From the NCBI GenBank assembly GCA_002469605.1, contig DKMV01000207.1:1-7582 (forward strand): DNA of 7,582 bases, in the 5' to 3' direction. Position 1 is the first letter of the stretch. Each line of letters opens with the position of its first letter. The stretch is from Leclercia sp. UBA7405. GTDB lineage: Bacteria; Pseudomonadota; Gammaproteobacteria; Enterobacterales; Enterobacteriaceae. Below, one piece after another: positions 5,120 through 7,582 of this stretch. Under the pieces are notes generated by a model that ran no database searches, was not told where the DNA came from, and saw only the letters and a list, made by a program, of their open reading frames with translations. Both the position numbers and the translations under genes were made by a program.

Positions 5120-6769
5120 ATGTTCAACCAGAAAATACGCACTGTAGAGACCGTAGAGTTCGATGTAGAACAAGAACTTCTCTACGAATTCGATCCCTGC
5201 GAGTTAAAACTGGATGAAATGATCGAGGCCGAGCCGGAGCCTGAAATGATCGAAGGGCTCCCCGCATCCGATGCGCTCACGCCCGCCGATCGCTATCTCG
5301 AACTGTTCGAGCACGTGCAGTCGACGCGCCTCTTTGCCGACAGCAAAACCTTCCCGGACTGCGCGCCGAAAATGGATCCGCTGGATATTCTTATCCGCTA
5401 CCGTAAGGTACGCCGCCATCGTGATTTCGACCTGGCGCGCTTCGTTGAGAACCATTTCTGGCTGCCGGAAGACTACAGCAAAGAGTATATCTCCGACCCG
5501 GGCCACTCCCTGAAAGAGCATATTGATAACCTGTGGCCGGTGCTGACGCGCGAGCCGCAGGACCACATTCCCTGGTCGTCGCTGCTAGCGCTACCGCAGG
5601 CCTATATCGTTCCCGGCGGGCGTTTTAGCGAGACCTATTACTGGGACTCCTACTTCTCGATGCTGGGGCTGGCGGAGAGCGGGCGTAACGATCTGCTGAA
5701 GTGCATGGCGGATAACTTCGCCTGGCTGATTGAGCGCTACGGCCATATTCCCAACGGCAACCGCACCTACTATCTGAGCCGCTCTCAGCCACCGGTCTTT
5801 GCCCTGATGGTCGAGCTGTTCGAAGAGGACGGCGTGCGCGGGGCCAAGCGTTATCTGGACCACCTGAAAATGGAGTACGCCTTCTGGATGGATGGCGCGG
5901 AGTCGCTGCTGCTCAACCAGGCCTACCGCAGCGCGGTACGCATGCCGGACGGATCGCTGCTCAACCGCTACTGGGATGACCGCGACACTCCGCGCGACGA
6001 ATCCTGGATAGAGGACGTCGAGACCGCTCGCCACTCTGGCCGCCCGGCTAACGAGGTCTATCGCGATCTGCGCGCCGGGGCCGCTTCGGGCTGGGACTAC
6101 TCCTCCCGCTGGCTGCGGGATCCGACCCGCCTGGCGAGCATTCGCACCACCCAATTTATCCCCATCGATCTGAACGCGTTTCTGTTCAAGCTCGAGAGCG
6201 CCATCGCGAACATTTCGGCCTCTAAAGGGGATAAAGAGACCGCCGATCTCTTCCGCCAGAAGGCGAGCGATCGCCGCGCGGCGGTGAACCGCTACCTGTG
6301 GGATGATGAAAACGGCTGCTATCGCGACTACGACTGGCGCCGGGAGCAGATGGCGCTCTTCTCTGCCGCCAGCATCGTGCCGCTGTATGTCGGCATGGCG
6401 ACCCATGAACAGGCCGAACGCCTGTCGGACGCGGTAAAAGCCCGCCTGCTGACCCCGGGCGGTATTCTGGCCACCGAGTACGAAACCGGCGAGCAGTGGG
6501 ATAAACCCAACGGCTGGGCGCCCCTGCAGTGGATGGCGATCCAGGGATTCAAGCAGTACGGCAACGACTCACTGGGCGACGAAATCGCCTGGAGCTGGCT
6601 GCATACGGTGAACCACTACTACAAGACGCACCATAAGCTGATTGAGAAGTACCACATCGCCAGCAGCACGCCTCGCGAAGGTGGCGGTGGGGAATATCCT
6701 CTGCAGGATGGTTTCGGCTGGACCAACGGCGTCGTCCGCCGCCTGATTGGACTGTACGGGGAGCCGTAA
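5120..6769 (+). CDS. treF: Cytoplasmic alpha,alpha-trehalase (GH37)
   Basis: This 549-residue protein has the same length as E. coli TreF, which hydrolyses internal trehalose to two glucose molecules and so limits the osmoprotectant pool. Both trehalase signatures are present: [14 protein letters not shown] (165-178) and [10 protein letters not shown] (459-468). Asp326 in SGWDYSSRW corresponds to the catalytic acid (Asp312 in periplasmic TreA). Glu509 in EKYH lies at the right distance to be the catalytic base (Glu496 in TreA). The glycine-rich loop [17 protein letters not shown] is at 521-537. No signal peptide exists: the N-terminus (1-45) is hydrophilic and acidic, as in TreF and unlike TreA. 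The start has GGAGG 11 nt upstream. Transcription probably begins at the sigma-S promoter near 5067. It converges with the ankyrin-like gene, with a 13-bp gap. Confidence 0.97.
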   Translation: MFNQKIRTVETVEFDVEQELLYEFDPCELKLDEMIEAEPEPEMIEGLPASDALTPADRYLELFEHVQSTRLFADSKTFPDCAPKMDPLDILIRYRKVRRHRDFDLARFVENHFWLPEDYSKEYISDPGHSLKEHIDNLWPVLTREPQDHIPWSSLLALPQAYIVPGGRFSETYYWDSYFSMLGLAESGRNDLLKCMADNFAWLIERYGHIPNGNRTYYLSRSQPPVFALMVELFEEDGVRGAKRYLDHLKMEYAFWMDGAESLLLNQAYRSAVRMPDGSLLNRYWDDRDTPRDESWIEDVETARHSGRPANEVYRDLRAGAASGWDYSSRWLRDPTRLASIRTTQFIPIDLNAFLFKLESAIANISASKGDKETADLFRQKASDRRAAVNRYLWDDENGCYRDYDWRREQMALFSAASIVPLYVGMATHEQAERLSDAVKARLLTPGGILATEYETGEQWDKPNGWAPLQWMAIQGFKQYGNDSLGDEIAWSWLHTVNHYYKTHHKLIEKYHIASSTPREGGGGEYPLQDGFGWTNGVVRRLIGLYGEP

Positions 6770-6776
6770 CTCCCCG
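6757..6776. terminator. GC-rich hairpin at the treF 3' end, possible shared terminator
   Basis: CGGGGAG (6757-6763) pairs perfectly with CTCCCCG (6770-6776); the 6-nt loop contains the treF TAA stop. It sits at the meeting point of two convergent genes, so it may act on both transcripts. No T-run follows on either strand, so termination by this hairpin alone is uncertain. Confidence 0.4.
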
Positions 6777-6782
6777 CCCTTC

Positions 6783-7582
6783 TTAGCGAATCACGTCATA
6801 AATCGCCGTCTGGATGCTTTGCCACTTTTTGCTGCTGGCGTCCGGCTGCGCCTGCGCCCGGCGCGTCGCCAGCTCCATGTCGCGCCGCTGGCGCTCTACC
6901 ACCGCCGGTACGGTACAGAAGGCCTGCAAATACGCTTTGCGCGTGCTGGTGAGGGCCGCGCCTCCTGCCATCGCATGGCTCAGGGTGGTGATAAACCGCC
7001 GGCAGGGTTTCGGCTCCGTCATCTGTAGCCGGTAGCGCATCAGCATGTCCAGCACCGCCTCGTGCCCGGCGGCGTGCGCCTGCTCGGTCCAGGCCAGCTT
7101 CCAGTCCATCCCCCCTTTCAGAAACAGCTGCACCACGCGGGCGTCGTTGCGATCGATGGCCGAGCGGAAATTATTCTCATCCCAGGTGACGCCCATCCGG
7201 GTGAGGGTTTCACGGGATGAAGGGGTGTCACGCATCTCCTCCGGCGCGCTCTGTACCGTCGGGGCCGCGGTAGCCGTACGGGTTGGCGTTTCGCCGGTAA
7301 AGAGCCAGACGCCCGCCCCCAGCATAGCAATCACCATTACCCCCACCGCCCCCCAGAGGAACACCGAGATAAGGTGCTCGCGCTGCTCCGGAGTACGCGG
7401 CGGGCGGCGATCCGGCCTGTCGATGCTGTCGCGGATCTCAAAGGTATCGCCGCCGGTGGCGCGGTCTTTTTGCCGCGCGTTTTGCCAGAACGCCTGTAGC
7501 TCGTCGGGCTCTGCCGCCATCAGCGCCGCCGGATTCACCCGGGTGCGCCCCGCATCGAACGCGCGCTGGACCGTGCCGGCTA
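6783..7582 (-). CDS. Single-pass membrane protein with ankyrin-like C-terminal region (5' end beyond right edge)
   Basis: 265 codons are visible and the frame stays open to the edge, so the N-terminus lies outside. A GTG at 7536-7538 is an internal candidate start, but it has no ribosome site and the upstream codons look coding, so I treat the gene as partial. In visible residues: 1-69 are hydrophilic, ending in a very basic stretch (RPDRRPPRTPEQREH); about 70-94 are one transmembrane helix (ISVFLWGAVGVMVIAMLGAG); 95-125 are a Thr/Pro/Ala-rich linker. From about 130 comes an ankyrin-like helix pair (NNFRSAIDRNDARVVQLFLKGGM), then further helices and a basic, Arg/Gln-rich end. The basic segment before the helix suggests N-terminus in, C-terminus in the periplasm, where two cysteines (about 193 and 222) could pair. 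Function is unknown; ankyrin-type repeats usually bind proteins. It is convergent with treF. Confidence 0.75.
   Translation of the reverse strand, partial: AGTVQRAFDAGRTRVNPAALMAAEPDELQAFWQNARQKDRATGGDTFEIRDSIDRPDRRPPRTPEQREHLISVFLWGAVGVMVIAMLGAGVWLFTGETPTRTATAAPTVQSAPEEMRDTPSSRETLTRMGVTWDENNFRSAIDRNDARVVQLFLKGGMDWKLAWTEQAHAAGHEAVLDMLMRYRLQMTEPKPCRRFITTLSHAMAGGAALTSTRKAYLQAFCTVPAVVERQRRDMELATRRAQAQPDASSKKWQSIQTAIYDVIR

Noticed and set aside
5591..6406. 271-residue open frame antisense to treF
   Set aside because: Shadow of treF; the translation resembles no known family.
7536..7538. GTG as the true start of the ankyrin-like gene
   Set aside because: No ribosome site precedes it, and fourteen upstream codons continue in frame to the edge with typical host codon choice.
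1..7582. Defence island, CRISPR array, toxin-antitoxin pair, IS element, prophage, tRNA or rRNA
   Set aside because: I looked for direct-repeat arrays, transposase or integrase motifs, paired small genes and RNA-gene signatures on both strands and found none.

Overview
The window looks like chromosome from a member of the Enterobacteriaceae. Four core genes (prlC, rlmJ, gor, treF) match the E. coli families in length and in every key residue I could check. The GC-rich codon choice fits an Enterobacter/Leclercia/Klebsiella-type genome better than E. coli, but I cannot name the species.

Layout. 1-438 (minus) is the N-terminal part of prlC, oligopeptidase A, cut by the left edge and preceded by a near-consensus sigma-32 promoter. 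Divergent from it are rlmJ (619-1461, 23S rRNA A2030 methyltransferase) and gor (1533-2888, glutathione reductase), followed by a 15-bp perfect hairpin. From about 2962 to 4380 the DNA becomes visibly AT-rich. It carries two minus-strand genes: a short periplasmic DUF1471 (YhcN/BhsA-like) protein at 3929-4210 and, downstream of it, a MarA/SoxS/TetD-type AraC regulator at 3252-3644 with a cysteine-rich tail. In E. coli the gor-treF interval holds the ars operon and the acid-fitness island, so this is a different cargo at a variable locus. From 4590 the GC-rich character returns with a small two-helix membrane protein of unknown function (4590-4859), treF (5120-6769, cytoplasmic trehalase), and a convergent gene for a single-pass membrane protein with an ankyrin-like C-terminal region (6783 to the right edge, 5' end missing).

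Regulation is the most informative part. The DUF1471 gene has a perfect FNR palindrome centred at -41.5 from the start predicted by its -10 box, the classic class II activation geometry. treF has an 11/11 match to the sigma-S extended -10 consensus, and the small membrane-protein gene upstream has a close copy of the same element, suggesting both are stationary-phase or osmotic-stress genes. prlC carries a heat-shock promoter. The window therefore strings together stress functions (heat-shock proteolysis, glutathione redox, oxygen limitation, trehalose turnover), each under its own promoter rather than in one operon. I saw no defence system, CRISPR array, tRNA, rRNA, IS element or integrase. 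The least described items are the small membrane protein, the FNR-type DUF1471 gene with its neighbouring regulator, and the ankyrin-like membrane protein.
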